NCBI GenBank assembly: GCA_015065685.1
Contig: SVPU01000005.1
Location: 1-64,000 of the forward strand
Length of the DNA stretch: 64,000 bases
Direction of reading: 5' to 3'
From: Oscillospiraceae bacterium
Lineage (GTDB): Bacteria; Bacillota; Clostridia; Oscillospirales; Acutalibacteraceae
The number at the start of each line of letters is the position of its first letter. The first letter of the stretch is position 1. A program made the position numbers and the translations under genes. Shown here one piece after another: positions 36,062-45,790 of this stretch. The notes beneath the pieces were generated by a model, which worked only from the letters and a program-made list of their open reading frames with translations, made no database searches and was not told the DNA's origin.

Positions 36062-37434
36062 TTAAGAAACTCCGTAATATAATCAATTTGCGCCTTTACA
36101 GACTGCGGTCCCGTTCCGCCCGCGGAAATACGCTTATTAACACAGGTTTCAAGGGATATTTCGTTATATAAATCCTCATCAAACAAGGGGTCAAACTCTT
36201 TGTATTTCTCAATGGGTAAATTTTCAAGAATTAATCCCTCTTTTATGCAAAAGCCAACAATCTCACCAACATGCTTATAGGCAGTTCTGAAAGGCATACC
36301 CTTTTTAACGAGATAATCCGCAAGGTCGGTAGCATTGATAAAGCCCTCGCCTGCCGCCTTTTTCATATTAACCTTATTGGTTTTCATTGTGGCAATCATG
36401 GGAGCAAAAATGCCAAGGCACTTTTTAACGGTATCAACCGCATCAAAAATTGCTTCCTTGTCCTCCTGCATATCCTTATTATACGCCAAAGGCAAGCCCT
36501 TAAGGGTTGTGAGCAATGCCATCAAATTGCCATACACCCTACCCGTTTTACCTCTCACCAATTCTGCCATATCAGAATTCTTTTTCTGCGGCATAATGCT
36601 GGAGCCGGTTGTATAACTGTCATCAAGCTCTATAAACTTAAATTCCCAGCTTGACCAAAGAATGATTTCTTCAGAAAAACGGGAGAGATGCATCATAAGA
36701 ATAGAAAATGCACTCATAAGCTCAAGGCAGAAATCCCTGTCAGACACGCCATCAATACTGTTAAGCGAAATGCCGCTAAAGCCAAGGCGCTCGGCCTCAA
36801 AATAACGGTCGGTATTATATGTTGTGCCCGCCAAAGCGCAAGAGCCGATAGGACTCTGACTCATCATTCTGCCTGACGCATCCTTTATTCTGTCAAAATC
36901 ACGCATCAACATAAAGGCATAGGTTAAAATGTGGTGAGCAAAGGTTATGGGTTGCGCTCTTTGAAGATGGGTATAACCCGGCATTATAGCATCAGTATTC
37001 TCCGAAGCCTTGTCCTTTATCGCCTCAACAAGCTTCTTAATAAGTCTGCCAATTTCTTCGCATTCCATCATAAGATAAAGTCTTATATCAAGCGCCACCT
37101 GGTCATTTCGGCTTCTTGCAGTATGCAATTTTTTACCCGAATCCCCTATTCTCTTTGTGAGTTCGGATTCAATAAACATATGGATATCCTCGGCATCCAT
37201 ATTAAAGGGAAGCTTACCGCTTTCAATATCCTCTAATATACCGCCGAGTCCATCTATAATCTCAGCCTTCTCGCTCTCGGTTATAATGCCTTTATCACCC
37301 AGCATTTTAGCGTGAACTACCGAGCCGATAATATCTTGTTTATACATCCTCGAATCAAAATGAATGGAAGAATTGAAATCATCTGCCTGTTTATCAAGCG
37401 CTTTTTCGAATCTTCCCGCCCACATTTTATCCAT
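36058..37434 (-). CDS. argH: Argininosuccinate lyase
   Basis: Splits argininosuccinate into arginine and fumarate. The fumarase-superfamily signature GSSIMPQKKNSD is near residue 278, and the conserved HTARSRNDQ and GYTHLQRAQP blocks supply the other active-site residues. At 458 residues the length is standard. It lies second in the operon, 17 bp after argG, and overlaps argC by 4 nt. Confidence 0.96.
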   Translation of the reverse strand: MDKMWAGRFEKALDKQADDFNSSIHFDSRMYKQDIIGSVVHAKMLGDKGIITESEKAEIIDGLGGILEDIESGKLPFNMDAEDIHMFIESELTKRIGDSGKKLHTARSRNDQVALDIRLYLMMECEEIGRLIKKLVEAIKDKASENTDAIMPGYTHLQRAQPITFAHHILTYAFMLMRDFDRIKDASGRMMSQSPIGSCALAGTTYNTDRYFEAERLGFSGISLNSIDGVSDRDFCLELMSAFSILMMHLSRFSEEIILWSSWEFKFIELDDSYTTGSSIMPQKKNSDMAELVRGKTGRVYGNLMALLTTLKGLPLAYNKDMQEDKEAIFDAVDTVKKCLGIFAPMIATMKTNKVNMKKAAGEGFINATDLADYLVKKGMPFRTAYKHVGEIVGFCIKEGLILENLPIEKYKEFDPLFDEDLYNEISLETCVNKRISAGGTGPQSVKAQIDYITEFLK

Positions 37435-37451
37435 AATTTTACCTACTTAAA

Positions 37452-38681
37452 TTATTTTATGTTATTCTTTGCTTTCATTTTTGCATAAACCTTTGTCGGC
37501 AAACCGTAAAGATTTATGAAGCCTTGTGAATCCTTCTGGTCATAAACCTCATCCTCATCAAAGGTTGCAATTTCGGGGTCATAGAGTGAATAAGGCGACG
37601 TAACACCTGCGTTAATCATATTACCCTTGTAAAGCTTTAATGTAACATCACCTGTTACATATTTCTGAGTTGTTTTAACAAATGAAAGAATAGCCTCAAC
37701 CAAAGGAGTGAACCACTGTGCATTATAAACAAGCTCCGCAAGCTTTTGTGCAACAAGCGATTTATAATGTGCGGTTTCTTTATCGAGACAAATGCTCTCA
37801 AGCACACTGTGAGCCTTATAAAGAATAGCTCCGCCGGGGGTTTCATAAACGCCACGGCACTTCATACCAACAAGACGGTTTTCAACAATATCAAGAAGAC
37901 CAACGCCGTTTTCGCCGCCAAGCTTGTTAAGTGTTTCAACCAATTCTACCGCACCCATTTCCTTACCGTCAATCGCGGTGGGAACACCCTGCTCGAAATG
38001 AACAGTTACATAGGTTGGCTTATCGGGTGCCATTTCGGGAGAAACGCCCATCTCCAAAAAGCCTTCCTTATTATATTGAGGCTCGTTTTTGGGGTCTTCA
38101 AGGTCAAGACCCTCGTGTGATAAGTGCCAGATGTTCTTATCCTTTGAATAATTGGTCTCGCGGTTAATCTTAAGAGGCACATTATGAGCCTCAGCATATT
38201 CAATCTCTTCTTCACGAGATTTAATGTCCCACTCTCTCCAAGGAGCGATAATAGGCATATCGGGAGCAAAAGCCTTAATAGCAAGCTCGAAACGAACCTG
38301 GTCGTTACCCTTACCCGTACATCCGTGGCAAATTGCATCTGCACCCTCTGCAAGAGCAATTTCAGCAATTCTCTTGGCGATTGGGGGACGCGCAAAAGCA
38401 GTACCTAACATATATTCTTCATAAAGAGCGCCCGCCTGAACACAGGGGAAAACATAATCGGTTAAGAACTCTTCGGTTAAATCTTCTATGTAGCACTTTG
38501 AAGCGCCTGTTTTGATAGCCTTTTCCTCAAGTCCCTCAAGCTCGCTTGCCTGACCAACATTGCCGGAAACCGCGATAATTTCAGGATTATTGTAATTTTC
38601 CTTGAGCCACGGAATGATTATAGATGTATCCAAACCACCCGAATATGCAAGAACTACCTTTTTTATGTCTTTTTTATTCAT
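37452..38681 (-). CDS. argG: Argininosuccinate synthase
   Basis: ATP-dependent ligase joining citrulline and aspartate. The N-terminal PP-loop is [17 protein letters not shown]. Further signatures are [13 protein letters not shown] near residue 120 and the C-terminal [17 protein letters not shown]. At 409 residues the length is normal. It is the first gene of the seven-gene operon and follows a promoter with a candidate ArgR site and a GGAGG ribosome-binding site. Confidence 0.97.
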   Translation of the reverse strand: MNKKDIKKVVLAYSGGLDTSIIIPWLKENYNNPEIIAVSGNVGQASELEGLEEKAIKTGASKCYIEDLTEEFLTDYVFPCVQAGALYEEYMLGTAFARPPIAKRIAEIALAEGADAICHGCTGKGNDQVRFELAIKAFAPDMPIIAPWREWDIKSREEEIEYAEAHNVPLKINRETNYSKDKNIWHLSHEGLDLEDPKNEPQYNKEGFLEMGVSPEMAPDKPTYVTVHFEQGVPTAIDGKEMGAVELVETLNKLGGENGVGLLDIVENRLVGMKCRGVYETPGGAILYKAHSVLESICLDKETAHYKSLVAQKLAELVYNAQWFTPLVEAILSFVKTTQKYVTGDVTLKLYKGNMINAGVTSPYSLYDPEIATFDEDEVYDQKDSQGFINLYGLPTKVYAKMKAKNNIK

Positions 38682-38697
38682 TTTTTATTCCTCCGTT

Positions 38698-38763
38698 TGC
38701 ATAATATGCACTTTGAATTAATTTCTATGCATAAATTATACTATATTTTGAATAAATATGCAA
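38698..38763 (-). promoter_or_regulatory. Arginine operon promoter with candidate ARG box
   Basis: On the minus strand TTGCAT (38758-38763) and TATAAT (38735-38740) are 17 bp apart. On the plus strand TGAATAAATATGCAA (38749-38763) differs at one position from the Bacillus AhrC/ArgR consensus core TGAATAAAAATKCAA and covers the -35 box. A perfect palindrome TGCATAATATGCA (38698-38710) lies in the leader. Caution: the unrelated rodA promoter has a similar AT-rich 15-mer, so part of the match could reflect promoter composition. Confidence 0.6.
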
Positions 38764-38855
38764 CATTTATTTTCGTTTTTTAATTTTTTTACCTCTTGCA
38801 CATATCTTACTTATTTTCACACCCGCTTTTGTGGGTTTTGCACAATAAATATAAC

Positions 38856-38884
38856 TTGATTTATAATTAAATAAGATTTATAAT
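38856..38884 (+). promoter_or_regulatory. Promoter of the ABC exporter gene
   Basis: TTGATT (38856-38861) and TATAAT (38879-38884) are 17 bp apart. GGAGG at 38894-38898 precedes the ATG. Confidence 0.7.
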
Positions 38885-38905
38885 CTTTATATTGGAGGTA
38901 AAAAT

Positions 38906-40666
38906 ATGAAAAACTCTAAATATAAAGAAAGCAGAAAGCTGCTTAAAAGCTTTCTGCCTTATTATAAAAAGTACCGTTTTACATTGGTTTGCGACCTTTT
39001 ATGCGCAGCCCTTACAACCGTTTGCGAATTGGTGCTTCCAATGATAGTGCGCGAAATCACAGGTCTTGCGGCCGAAAATCCGATGCTCATAACAACCGCT
39101 CTTATTTTGCGCTGCACCCTGCTCTATCTTGTTTTGCGTATAATAGACACGGCCGCAAATTATTATATGGCTTCAATCGGTCATATAATGGGCGCAAAAA
39201 TCGAATCGGATATGCGGCACGACTTTTTCAGCCACCTGCAAAAGCTTTCATTTTCATATTACGACAGTGCCAAAATCGGTACGCTTATGTCAAGAATAAC
39301 AAACGATTTATTCGATATCACCGAATTTGCCCATCACGGACCCGAAGAGGTTTTTATTGCTTCAATCAAAATCATTTGTTCATTCATAATTCTTTGCACA
39401 ATAAATGTTCCGCTCACAATTATAATGTTTGCGGCAATTCCGCCAATGATTATTGTGCTTTCATTCTTTAACAAGCGAATGAAAAGCGGCTTTAGAGATT
39501 CGCGCAAACAAATCGGTGTTTTAAATTCTCAGGTTGAGGACAGCTTGCTTGGAATTAGGGTTGTTAAATCTTTTGCAAAGGAAGAATATGAGCAAAATAA
39601 GTTTGACAACGGCAATCTCACCTTCTTAAAGGTTAAAGCCAGAGTTTACAAAATAATGGGCGCATTTCATTCAAGCACCCGTTTATCCGACGGTTTAATG
39701 TATATAATCGTGGTGGCTGTTGGCGCATTTTTCCTTAAGGCAGAAAAAATTTCTGCGGGAGACTATGTTGCATATCTTCTCTTCGTTTCAACTCTTATGA
39801 CCTCTATCAGAAGAATTGTTGAATTCACAGAGCAATTCCAAAGGGGCATGACAGGTATCGAGCGATTCACCGAAATAATGGCTATAGAGCCTGATATTAA
39901 AGACAGCAAAAACGCTAAGGAAATTAAAAATGTTAAGGGCGAAATCTCCTTTAATAATGTATCGTTTAATTATGGCGAAGGCAACCGCGATGTTATTTCT
40001 AACCTTTCCCTTAATATAAATAAAGGTGAGAATGTCGCGTTGGTTGGTCCCTCGGGTGGCGGCAAAACAACACTTTGCTCACTCATTCCAAGGTTTTATG
40101 ATGTAACCGATGGCGAAATTTTAATTGATGGCATTAATATTAATGATATTACGCTTCGCTCATTAAGAGAGAATATTGGAACAGTAGCACAGGATGTTTA
40201 TCTTTTCTCGGGCAGTATCAGAGAAAACATTGCCTATGGCAAAGAGGATGCTACCGAACAAGAAATTATCGAAGCGGCACGGCTTGCGGGGGCAGATGAA
40301 TTTATTTCTCAGCTCCCCGACGGTTACGATTCTTATGTTGGCGAGCGCGGTATTAAGCTTTCGGGCGGTCAAAAACAGAGGATTTCTATTGCTCGAGTTT
40401 TCCTCAAAAACCCGCCGATACTCATTCTTGATGAGGCCACAAGCGCACTTGATAACGAGAGTGAGCATTTAGTGCAGCAATCTCTTGAGCGCTTGGCAAA
40501 AGGCAGAACAACCATAACCATAGCACACAGGTTAACCACTATTAAAAACGCTGATAGAATTCTTGTTTTAACCGAGAACGGAATCGAAGAAAGCGGAAAT
40601 CACAAGGAACTCATTTCTAAAGGCGGTATTTACAGTCAACTCTACAAGCTATATTCTGCTGAATAA
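38906..40666 (+). CDS. ABC-type exporter, fused membrane and ATPase domains
   Basis: A 586-residue half-transporter of the MsbA/LmrA type. Six membrane helices occupy residues 1-310. The ATPase follows with Walker A GPSGGGKTTL near 375, signature LSGGQKQRISIAR near 480, Walker B ILILDEATSALD near 500, and the switch His in AHRLTT. It should act as a homodimer in the cell membrane. No partner half-transporter, regulator or peptide gene is adjacent, so the cargo (drug, lipid or peptide) is unknown. It is monocistronic. Confidence 0.92.
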   Translation: MKNSKYKESRKLLKSFLPYYKKYRFTLVCDLLCAALTTVCELVLPMIVREITGLAAENPMLITTALILRCTLLYLVLRIIDTAANYYMASIGHIMGAKIESDMRHDFFSHLQKLSFSYYDSAKIGTLMSRITNDLFDITEFAHHGPEEVFIASIKIICSFIILCTINVPLTIIMFAAIPPMIIVLSFFNKRMKSGFRDSRKQIGVLNSQVEDSLLGIRVVKSFAKEEYEQNKFDNGNLTFLKVKARVYKIMGAFHSSTRLSDGLMYIIVVAVGAFFLKAEKISAGDYVAYLLFVSTLMTSIRRIVEFTEQFQRGMTGIERFTEIMAIEPDIKDSKNAKEIKNVKGEISFNNVSFNYGEGNRDVISNLSLNINKGENVALVGPSGGGKTTLCSLIPRFYDVTDGEILIDGININDITLRSLRENIGTVAQDVYLFSGSIRENIAYGKEDATEQEIIEAARLAGADEFISQLPDGYDSYVGERGIKLSGGQKQRISIARVFLKNPPILILDEATSALDNESEHLVQQSLERLAKGRTTITIAHRLTTIKNADRILVLTENGIEESGNHKELISKGGIYSQLYKLYSAE

Positions 40667-40669
40667 CGA

Positions 40670-40706
40670 TAACCACCGAACCGTGTAAACGGTTCGGTGG
40701 TTTTTG
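40670..40706. terminator. Terminator between the ABC exporter and rodA
   Basis: The stem AACCACCGAACCG/CGGTTCGGTGGTT with a 6-nt loop is followed by a T-run. The convergent rodA stop is 9 bp away, so it may serve both. Confidence 0.85.
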
Positions 40707-40714
40707 TGGTCCTT

Positions 40715-41845
40715 TTAATCTCTTAAGTAAATTGTTCGGGAATTGCGGTGGATATAAACACTAAGCACCAAACCGATTCCAAGGAACAAGCATATAAGTG
40801 ATGTTCCGCCCGAAGAAAAGAACGGAAGTGTTATACCGATAACCGGAAGCAAAGATAAGCACATTCCGATATTTATAACCGACTGTGCCAAAATCATTGC
40901 AAAAATGCCCACACAAATAAATTTTCCGCCATCATTAGTGCAGATACGCGCAATTCTTATGCATCTAAAGCAGATAGCCGCAAGAAGCAAAATAACGGCC
41001 ATACAGCCAAGATAACCAAACTCTTCGCCAACACTAACAAATATAAAATCATTAAAGCTTTCGGGTATTAATCCCGCTTGTGTGAGGTCGCCCTTTAAAA
41101 AGCCTTGACCTGTAAATCCACCATTTGCAAGCGCCATTCTACCGCGCCATTGTTGGTAACCTATGCCTTGTATATCCGCATTAATATCAAAAATTGATTT
41201 GATTCTTTCGCGTTGGTCATCATTCAAAATAAAGAAATAAATAAGCGGCGAAGCAATCACTGCCGTGGAGAATGCCGCCGTGAAATATTTCCACGACACG
41301 CCTGCTGCCCACATCATCGAAAGCACCATAACCGCGAACACAAGGGCTGTTCCATCGTCTCCCTGCAAATGAATAAGCAAAACCGGTGCCGCGCCGTGAA
41401 CACAAAGCGGGAGCAAATTTTTCAATTTATTGATATTAGGTTTAATCTTCTTAAGGTGCGCGCTAAAGGTTAAAACAAAGCAAACCTTAAAAAGCTCTGA
41501 GGGTTGGAATGTGGTGAAACCAAGGTCGAGCCACGCCCTGTCATCAGTTCCCTCGGGTGCCACACCGATAAAAAATGTAAGTATAACAGGAATAACGCCA
41601 ATAAGCGCCGCCAAAGGCCAATATTTAAGAAAATCCTCGTGGTCAAATGTTGATATAACAAGCGCCGCACAAATGCCCGCAACCGTACCAAAGGTTTGAA
41701 CGATTACAGGACGGAATGTTTCAAGATAATAGGTGGTTGAAAAAACCGCAACGCAGCCGAATGTTGCCGCAAAAAAGCAGAGTATTAAAAGAATCTTATC
41801 CGACTCACGAAGAAAGTCGGCTATTTTTGCAAACAGATTTTTCAT
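40715..41845 (-). CDS. rodA: SEDS glycan polymerase, RodA/FtsW/SpoVE family
   Basis: A 376-residue polytopic membrane protein with about ten helices that polymerises lipid II during wall growth. The SEDS block ITLPFFSSGGTSL is near residue 340, and the family aspartate region is around DDRAWLDLG and QPSELFKV. The length and lack of a long tail favour RodA, but FtsW or SpoVE cannot be excluded from this sequence alone. The start has a perfect AGGAGG site and a clear promoter. Confidence 0.85.
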   Translation of the reverse strand: MKNLFAKIADFLRESDKILLILCFFAATFGCVAVFSTTYYLETFRPVIVQTFGTVAGICAALVISTFDHEDFLKYWPLAALIGVIPVILTFFIGVAPEGTDDRAWLDLGFTTFQPSELFKVCFVLTFSAHLKKIKPNINKLKNLLPLCVHGAAPVLLIHLQGDDGTALVFAVMVLSMMWAAGVSWKYFTAAFSTAVIASPLIYFFILNDDQRERIKSIFDINADIQGIGYQQWRGRMALANGGFTGQGFLKGDLTQAGLIPESFNDFIFVSVGEEFGYLGCMAVILLLAAICFRCIRIARICTNDGGKFICVGIFAMILAQSVINIGMCLSLLPVIGITLPFFSSGGTSLICLFLGIGLVLSVYIHRNSRTIYLRD

Positions 41846-41872
41846 TACGCACCTCCTATTAAGTATACTAAC

Positions 41873-41901
41873 ATTATATTTTATTTTAAATAAATATGCA
41901 A
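41873..41901 (-). promoter_or_regulatory. Promoter of rodA
   Basis: On the minus strand TTGCAT (41896-41901) and TATAAT (41873-41878) are 17 bp apart, about 30 bp before the ATG. Confidence 0.7.
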
Positions 41902-41966
41902 GTAGGTCTTTTCAATTTGATAAAAATGTGTTAAAATAAACTAAATTAGCGTTTGGAAGGTTTATT

Positions 41967-42401
41967 ATGGAGATTTTTATATCTGACAGTCCCGAAAAAA
42001 CAGAAAAAATAGCGGAAAATGTTGCAAAAGCCCTTAACGGTGGCGAAGTTATTGCATTTCGCGGCAATTTAGGAATGGGCAAAACCTGTTTCACAAGGGG
42101 ACTTGCCCGCGGTCTTGGTTTTAGCGGTACTGTTACCTCCCCCACCTTCGCGCTCATAAACGAATATCTTGGCGGTAGATTACCCATTTATCACTTCGAT
42201 ATGTACCGTATCTCAACTTGGGAAGAGCTTTACTCATCGGGCTTTTTTGAATATATTGAACAGGGCGGCATTGTTGCTTGTGAATGGAGCGAAAACATTG
42301 AAAACGCCCTGCCTGACAACACAATTTATATCGAATTTGAATTTTTAGGTGAAAATGAGCGTAAAATAACCGTATTTCATAAAGAGGAAGTTTTAGAATG
42401 A
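41967..42401 (+). CDS. tsaE: tRNA t6A biosynthesis ATPase TsaE
   Basis: The small ATPase of the threonylcarbamoyladenosine complex, which modifies A37 of ANN-decoding tRNAs. The P-loop is RGNLGMGKTCFTRGLA near residue 36, followed by TSPTFALINEY and the YHFDMYRI block. At 144 residues the length is typical. Its stop overlaps the tsaB start by 4 nt. TsaD and TsaC must be elsewhere. Confidence 0.94.
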   Translation: MEIFISDSPEKTEKIAENVAKALNGGEVIAFRGNLGMGKTCFTRGLARGLGFSGTVTSPTFALINEYLGGRLPIYHFDMYRISTWEELYSSGFFEYIEQGGIVACEWSENIENALPDNTIYIEFEFLGENERKITVFHKEEVLE

Positions 42402-43120
42402 AAATTTTAAGTATTGAGTGTTCTGCAACACCTTGCAGTGTTTCCCTAGCAGAAAACGGTAAAATATTAGCTTCCGCTTTTACAAATGAGGGTCTTACCC
42501 ACTCTCAAACCCTTATGCCAATGGTTGAGGATGTTTTGAAAAGAGCCAACACAACCGTTAAAGAAATTGAGGGATTTGCCGTGGCAGCAGGCCCCGGTTC
42601 TTTCACGGGTGTTAGAATAGGAATCAGTGCTATAAAAGGGCTTTCTGCCGCAAATAAAACTCCTTGCGCCGCAGTTTCAACCCTTTACGCAATGGCTAAT
42701 TTACAAACCGAGAACTCGATTGTTTGTCCCGTTATGGATGCGCGTTGCAATCAAGTTTATAATGCACTTTTTGATATTGAAAACGGCCAAATCACAAGGC
42801 TTTGCGAGGACAGGGCTATTCTTTGCGAGGATTTGGCAAAAGAAATTGAAAAAATCGTGCAAAAACATAATAAATCTGTTATAATAATGGGAGATGGGGC
42901 TAAACTGTTTTTCCCTTATGTTGAATCTTTCGGCGGCACTAAACTTGCAGAAAAAGGCAAACTTTTCCAGGATGCCGAAGGCGTGGCAAAAGCCGCAGAA
43001 GAAATGTTTAAAAAGGGCGAAACCGTTTCACCAAACGAGTTATTACCCGTTTATTTAAGATTGCCACAGGCAGAAAGAGAATTAAAACTAAAAAAGAAAA
43101 TTGAAACTAAAAAGGAGTAA
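42398..43120 (+). CDS. tsaB: tRNA t6A biosynthesis protein TsaB
   Basis: The ASKHA-fold scaffold that pairs with TsaD in t6A formation. Family blocks: SIECSATPCSVSLAENG at the start, GLTHSQTLMPMVEDVL, and AVAAGPGSFTGVRIGIS near residue 62. At 240 residues the length is normal. It is translationally coupled to tsaE and followed by rpiB and upp on the same strand with gaps under 15 bp. Confidence 0.94.
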   Translation: MKILSIECSATPCSVSLAENGKILASAFTNEGLTHSQTLMPMVEDVLKRANTTVKEIEGFAVAAGPGSFTGVRIGISAIKGLSAANKTPCAAVSTLYAMANLQTENSIVCPVMDARCNQVYNALFDIENGQITRLCEDRAILCEDLAKEIEKIVQKHNKSVIIMGDGAKLFFPYVESFGGTKLAEKGKLFQDAEGVAKAAEEMFKKGETVSPNELLPVYLRLPQAERELKLKKKIETKKE

Positions 43121-43126
43121 TGAAAA

Positions 43127-43567
43127 ATGAAAATTGCAATCGGTTGTGACCACGGCGGTCTCGAGCACAAAAACGCAATCGCAGAGCATTTAAGAAGCCG
43201 AGGTTTCGAGGTTGAGGATTTCGGAATTTACGAGCAGGTGTCTGTGGATTATCCCGATATTGCTGTTAAGGTTTGCGAAAGCATCGCTTCAAAGAAAAAC
43301 GAGCTCGGCATTTTAGTTTGCGGCACAGGTATTGGAATGTCCCTTGCTGCAAACAAATTCAAGGGCATTCGCGCAGCCGTTTGCAGTGAGCATTTTTCTG
43401 CGAAATACACAAGGCTTCACAATAATTCCAACGTTTTATGCTTGGGTGGAAGAGTTGTTGGAATCGGCACTGCTTTAGAACTTGTTGACCTATTTGTTGA
43501 CACCGAGTTTGAAGGCGGCCGCCACCAAAAAAGAATTGATAAAATTACAGAAATTGAAAATAGATAA
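43127..43567 (+). CDS. rpiB: Ribose-5-phosphate isomerase B
   Basis: Interconverts ribose-5-phosphate and ribulose-5-phosphate in the pentose phosphate pathway. The RpiB signature CDHGGLEHK is at the start, the catalytic cysteine is in LVCGTGIGMSLAANK near residue 66, and the ring-opening histidine is in RLHNNSNVLCLGGR. At 146 residues the length is standard. A role in an allose or galactose pathway (LacAB type) is less likely, given the upp neighbour. Confidence 0.93.
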   Translation: MKIAIGCDHGGLEHKNAIAEHLRSRGFEVEDFGIYEQVSVDYPDIAVKVCESIASKKNELGILVCGTGIGMSLAANKFKGIRAAVCSEHFSAKYTRLHNNSNVLCLGGRVVGIGTALELVDLFVDTEFEGGRHQKRIDKITEIENR

Positions 43568-43579
43568 GGAGTTTTTACA

Positions 43580-44212
43580 ATGAAAAGCAATGTTTTTATT
43601 ATGGACCATCCCTTAATTCAGCACAAGCTTACAATCCTTCGTGATGAGCGCACGGGTTCAAAGCAATTCCGCGAGCTAGTTAGCGAAATTGCAATGCTTA
43701 TGTGTTATGAATCAACACGAGACCTTCCCCTTAAAGAGGTTACCACTAAAACACCTATCACAACTGCAAAAACAAAGGTTTTAGCCGGAAGAAAAATGGC
43801 TTTTGTGCCCATTCTCAGAGCGGGACTCGGTATGGTTGACGGTGTGCTAAGTCTTATCCCTGCCGCAAAGGTTGGTCATATTGGTATGTATCGCGATCCC
43901 GAAACACATATGCCCGTTGATTATTACTGCAAGCTCCCCGCAGACCTTGATGAGCGCGATGTTTTCGTTCTTGACCCAATGCTTGCAACAGGCGGCAGCG
44001 CTATTGATGCTGTGGCTCGCATAAAAGAATTTGGTCCTAAAAGAATTAAGTTTATGTGCATTATAGCGGCACCCGAAGGAATCGAAGCCTTCACAAAGGC
44101 TCACCCCGATGTTCCCGTTTATTGTGCAGGTCTTGATGACCACCTTAACGACCACGCTTATATTGTCCCCGGTCTCGGAGATGCCGGCGACCGTATTTTT
44201 GGCACAAAATAA
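43580..44212 (+). CDS. upp: Uracil phosphoribosyltransferase
   Basis: Salvages uracil with PRPP to give UMP. It shows [14 protein letters not shown] near residue 75, the PRPP loop [16 protein letters not shown] near 130, and the uracil-binding end [16 protein letters not shown]. At 210 residues the length is normal. It is the last gene of the tsaE-tsaB-rpiB-upp run, and RpiB supplies the ribose-5-phosphate for PRPP. Confidence 0.96.
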   Translation: MKSNVFIMDHPLIQHKLTILRDERTGSKQFRELVSEIAMLMCYESTRDLPLKEVTTKTPITTAKTKVLAGRKMAFVPILRAGLGMVDGVLSLIPAAKVGHIGMYRDPETHMPVDYYCKLPADLDERDVFVLDPMLATGGSAIDAVARIKEFGPKRIKFMCIIAAPEGIEAFTKAHPDVPVYCAGLDDHLNDHAYIVPGLGDAGDRIFGTK

Positions 44213-44229
44213 TTAATCGATTAAAAATT

Positions 44230-44264
44230 TAAAAAGGCAGAAACGCTTGTTTCTGCCTTTTTTA
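44230..44264. terminator. Terminator between upp and ppa
   Basis: The stem AAAAAGGCAGAAAC/GTTTCTGCCTTTTT with a 4-nt loop and T-runs on both strands lies between two convergent genes. Confidence 0.88.
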
Positions 44265-44795
44265 TTATTTACAAAACTTATCAATATAACTATCTAACGC
44301 GGCGCTAATAACACCTATGGCCGCCTCTCTTCCATTTACCTCGCCCGCCACAGTTTCTTTATTTTCAAGCGCTTTATACACGCTGAAAAAGTGTATCATT
44401 TCATCGAAAATATGCTGTGGCAATTCTGAAATATCCTTATATTTATTATAAGTTGGGTCTGCAAACGGAATTGCTATAATCTTTTCATCGTTTTTGCCGC
44501 TGTCAAGCATAGAAAAATAACCTATGGGATAGCAGCGCACAAGAGTCATAGGTTCTAACCCCTCAGAGCAAAGAATAAGTACATCTAACGGGTCTCCGTC
44601 ATCACCATAGGAGCGCGGAATGAAGCCATAATTCGTGGGATAGTGAGTGGAAGTATATAAAACACGGTCAAGCATAAGCATACCTGTTTCCTTATCAAGC
44701 TCATACTTCTTCTTACTTCCCTTTTTAATTTCAACAACCGCCATAAAATCTTCGGGTGTAATTCTTTTAGGGTGTATATTATGCCAAATATTCAT
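44265..44795 (-). CDS. ppa: Inorganic pyrophosphatase, family I
   Basis: Hydrolyses pyrophosphate to drive biosynthesis. Family I motifs: THYPTNYGFIP near residue 50 and the metal-binding DGDPLDVLIL near 65, with a third aspartate in FADPTY. At 176 residues it has the usual bacterial size. I start at the ATG of MNIWHNI; a TTG two codons earlier is an alternative. Confidence 0.94.
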   Translation of the reverse strand: MNIWHNIHPKRITPEDFMAVVEIKKGSKKKYELDKETGMLMLDRVLYTSTHYPTNYGFIPRSYGDDGDPLDVLILCSEGLEPMTLVRCYPIGYFSMLDSGKNDEKIIAIPFADPTYNKYKDISELPQHIFDEMIHFFSVYKALENKETVAGEVNGREAAIGVISAALDSYIDKFCK

Positions 44796-44820
44796 TTGCA
44801 ATAAACCTTTCTGAAAAAAT

Positions 44821-44846
44821 TAACCGGAAGAAATCTCTTCCGGTTA
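44821..44846 (-). terminator. Terminator of the rpsB-tsf operon
   Basis: The stem TAACCGGAAGA/TCTTCCGGTTA with a 4-nt loop is followed on the minus strand by AATTTTTTC, directly after tsf. Confidence 0.85.
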
Positions 44847-44852
44847 AGATTA

Positions 44853-45764
44853 TTATTTTACCATTGCAGCAACTTCAGCAGCAAAATCATCTACACGCTT
44901 CTCAATGCCTTCGCCCTTTTCGAAACGAACAAAAGAAGCAATCTTAATATCTGCGCCAAGTTCTTTAGCGGTTTTTTCAACATACTTACCAACAGTTAAA
45001 TCACCATCGATAACATACTGCTGCTCAACAAGACAGTTTTCTTTGTAGAATTTACCAATTTTACCTTCAACAATCTTACCGAGAACTGCATCAGGCTTGT
45101 TAGCCATTTTAGGATCTTCCTTCATCTGAGCGATAAGGATATCCTTTTCTTTAGCGATAACCTCTGCCGGTACAGAAGCCTCGTCTAAATAGCCGGGGTT
45201 CATAGCAGCAATCTGCATTGCAACATTTTTACCCATAGCAACAAAATCAGCGTTATCAGCAGCAAGTGATGTTTCAAAGTTAACCATAACACCGATTTTA
45301 CCACCAGCGTGAACATAAGTTACAACCTTACCTTCAACGCGCTCAAAACGGCGGATTTTAATATTTTCACGAATTGCAAGGAACAATTCCTGAACTTTTT
45401 CTTCAACGGTCATACCGTCTTTTTCGCACTTGAGAAGAGCATCAACATCAGCAGGATTCTGCTCTGCAACAACTTCTGCAACTTCCTGTGCCAAAGCCTT
45501 GAAGCCTTCGCCGTTAGCAACAAAGTCTGTTTCGCTGTTAAGCTCAACAACAACGCCAACACCATCTTTTGTGAAAGCACATACAGTACCTTCAGCAGCG
45601 ATACGGGTTGATTTTTTAGCTTGTGAAGCCAAGCCTTTTTCTCTTAAATAATCTGTTGCAGCATCCATGTCGCCATTGGTCTCAACAAGAGCCTTTTTAC
45701 AGTCCATCATACCGCAACCGGTTTTTTCTCTTAATGCTTGAACGTCTTTTGCAGTAAAAGCCAT
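44853..45764 (-). CDS. tsf: Translation elongation factor Ts
   Basis: The nucleotide-exchange factor for EF-Tu. The N-terminal UBA-like module has the hallmark REKTGCGMMDCKKAL, and the contact with EF-Tu is in SETDFVA near residue 80. At 303 residues it is full length. It lies 26 bp after rpsB in the classical rpsB-tsf operon. Confidence 0.97.
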   Translation of the reverse strand: MAFTAKDVQALREKTGCGMMDCKKALVETNGDMDAATDYLREKGLASQAKKSTRIAAEGTVCAFTKDGVGVVVELNSETDFVANGEGFKALAQEVAEVVAEQNPADVDALLKCEKDGMTVEEKVQELFLAIRENIKIRRFERVEGKVVTYVHAGGKIGVMVNFETSLAADNADFVAMGKNVAMQIAAMNPGYLDEASVPAEVIAKEKDILIAQMKEDPKMANKPDAVLGKIVEGKIGKFYKENCLVEQQYVIDGDLTVGKYVEKTAKELGADIKIASFVRFEKGEGIEKRVDDFAAEVAAMVK

Positions 45765-45790
45765 CTCTATTTCCTCCGAACTAATTAAAA

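Noticed and set aside
38821-38840. Hairpin ACCCGC/GTGGGT as terminator or riboswitch before the ABC exporter
   Set aside because: The stem is short and imperfect, lies between divergent promoters, and no gene ends there.
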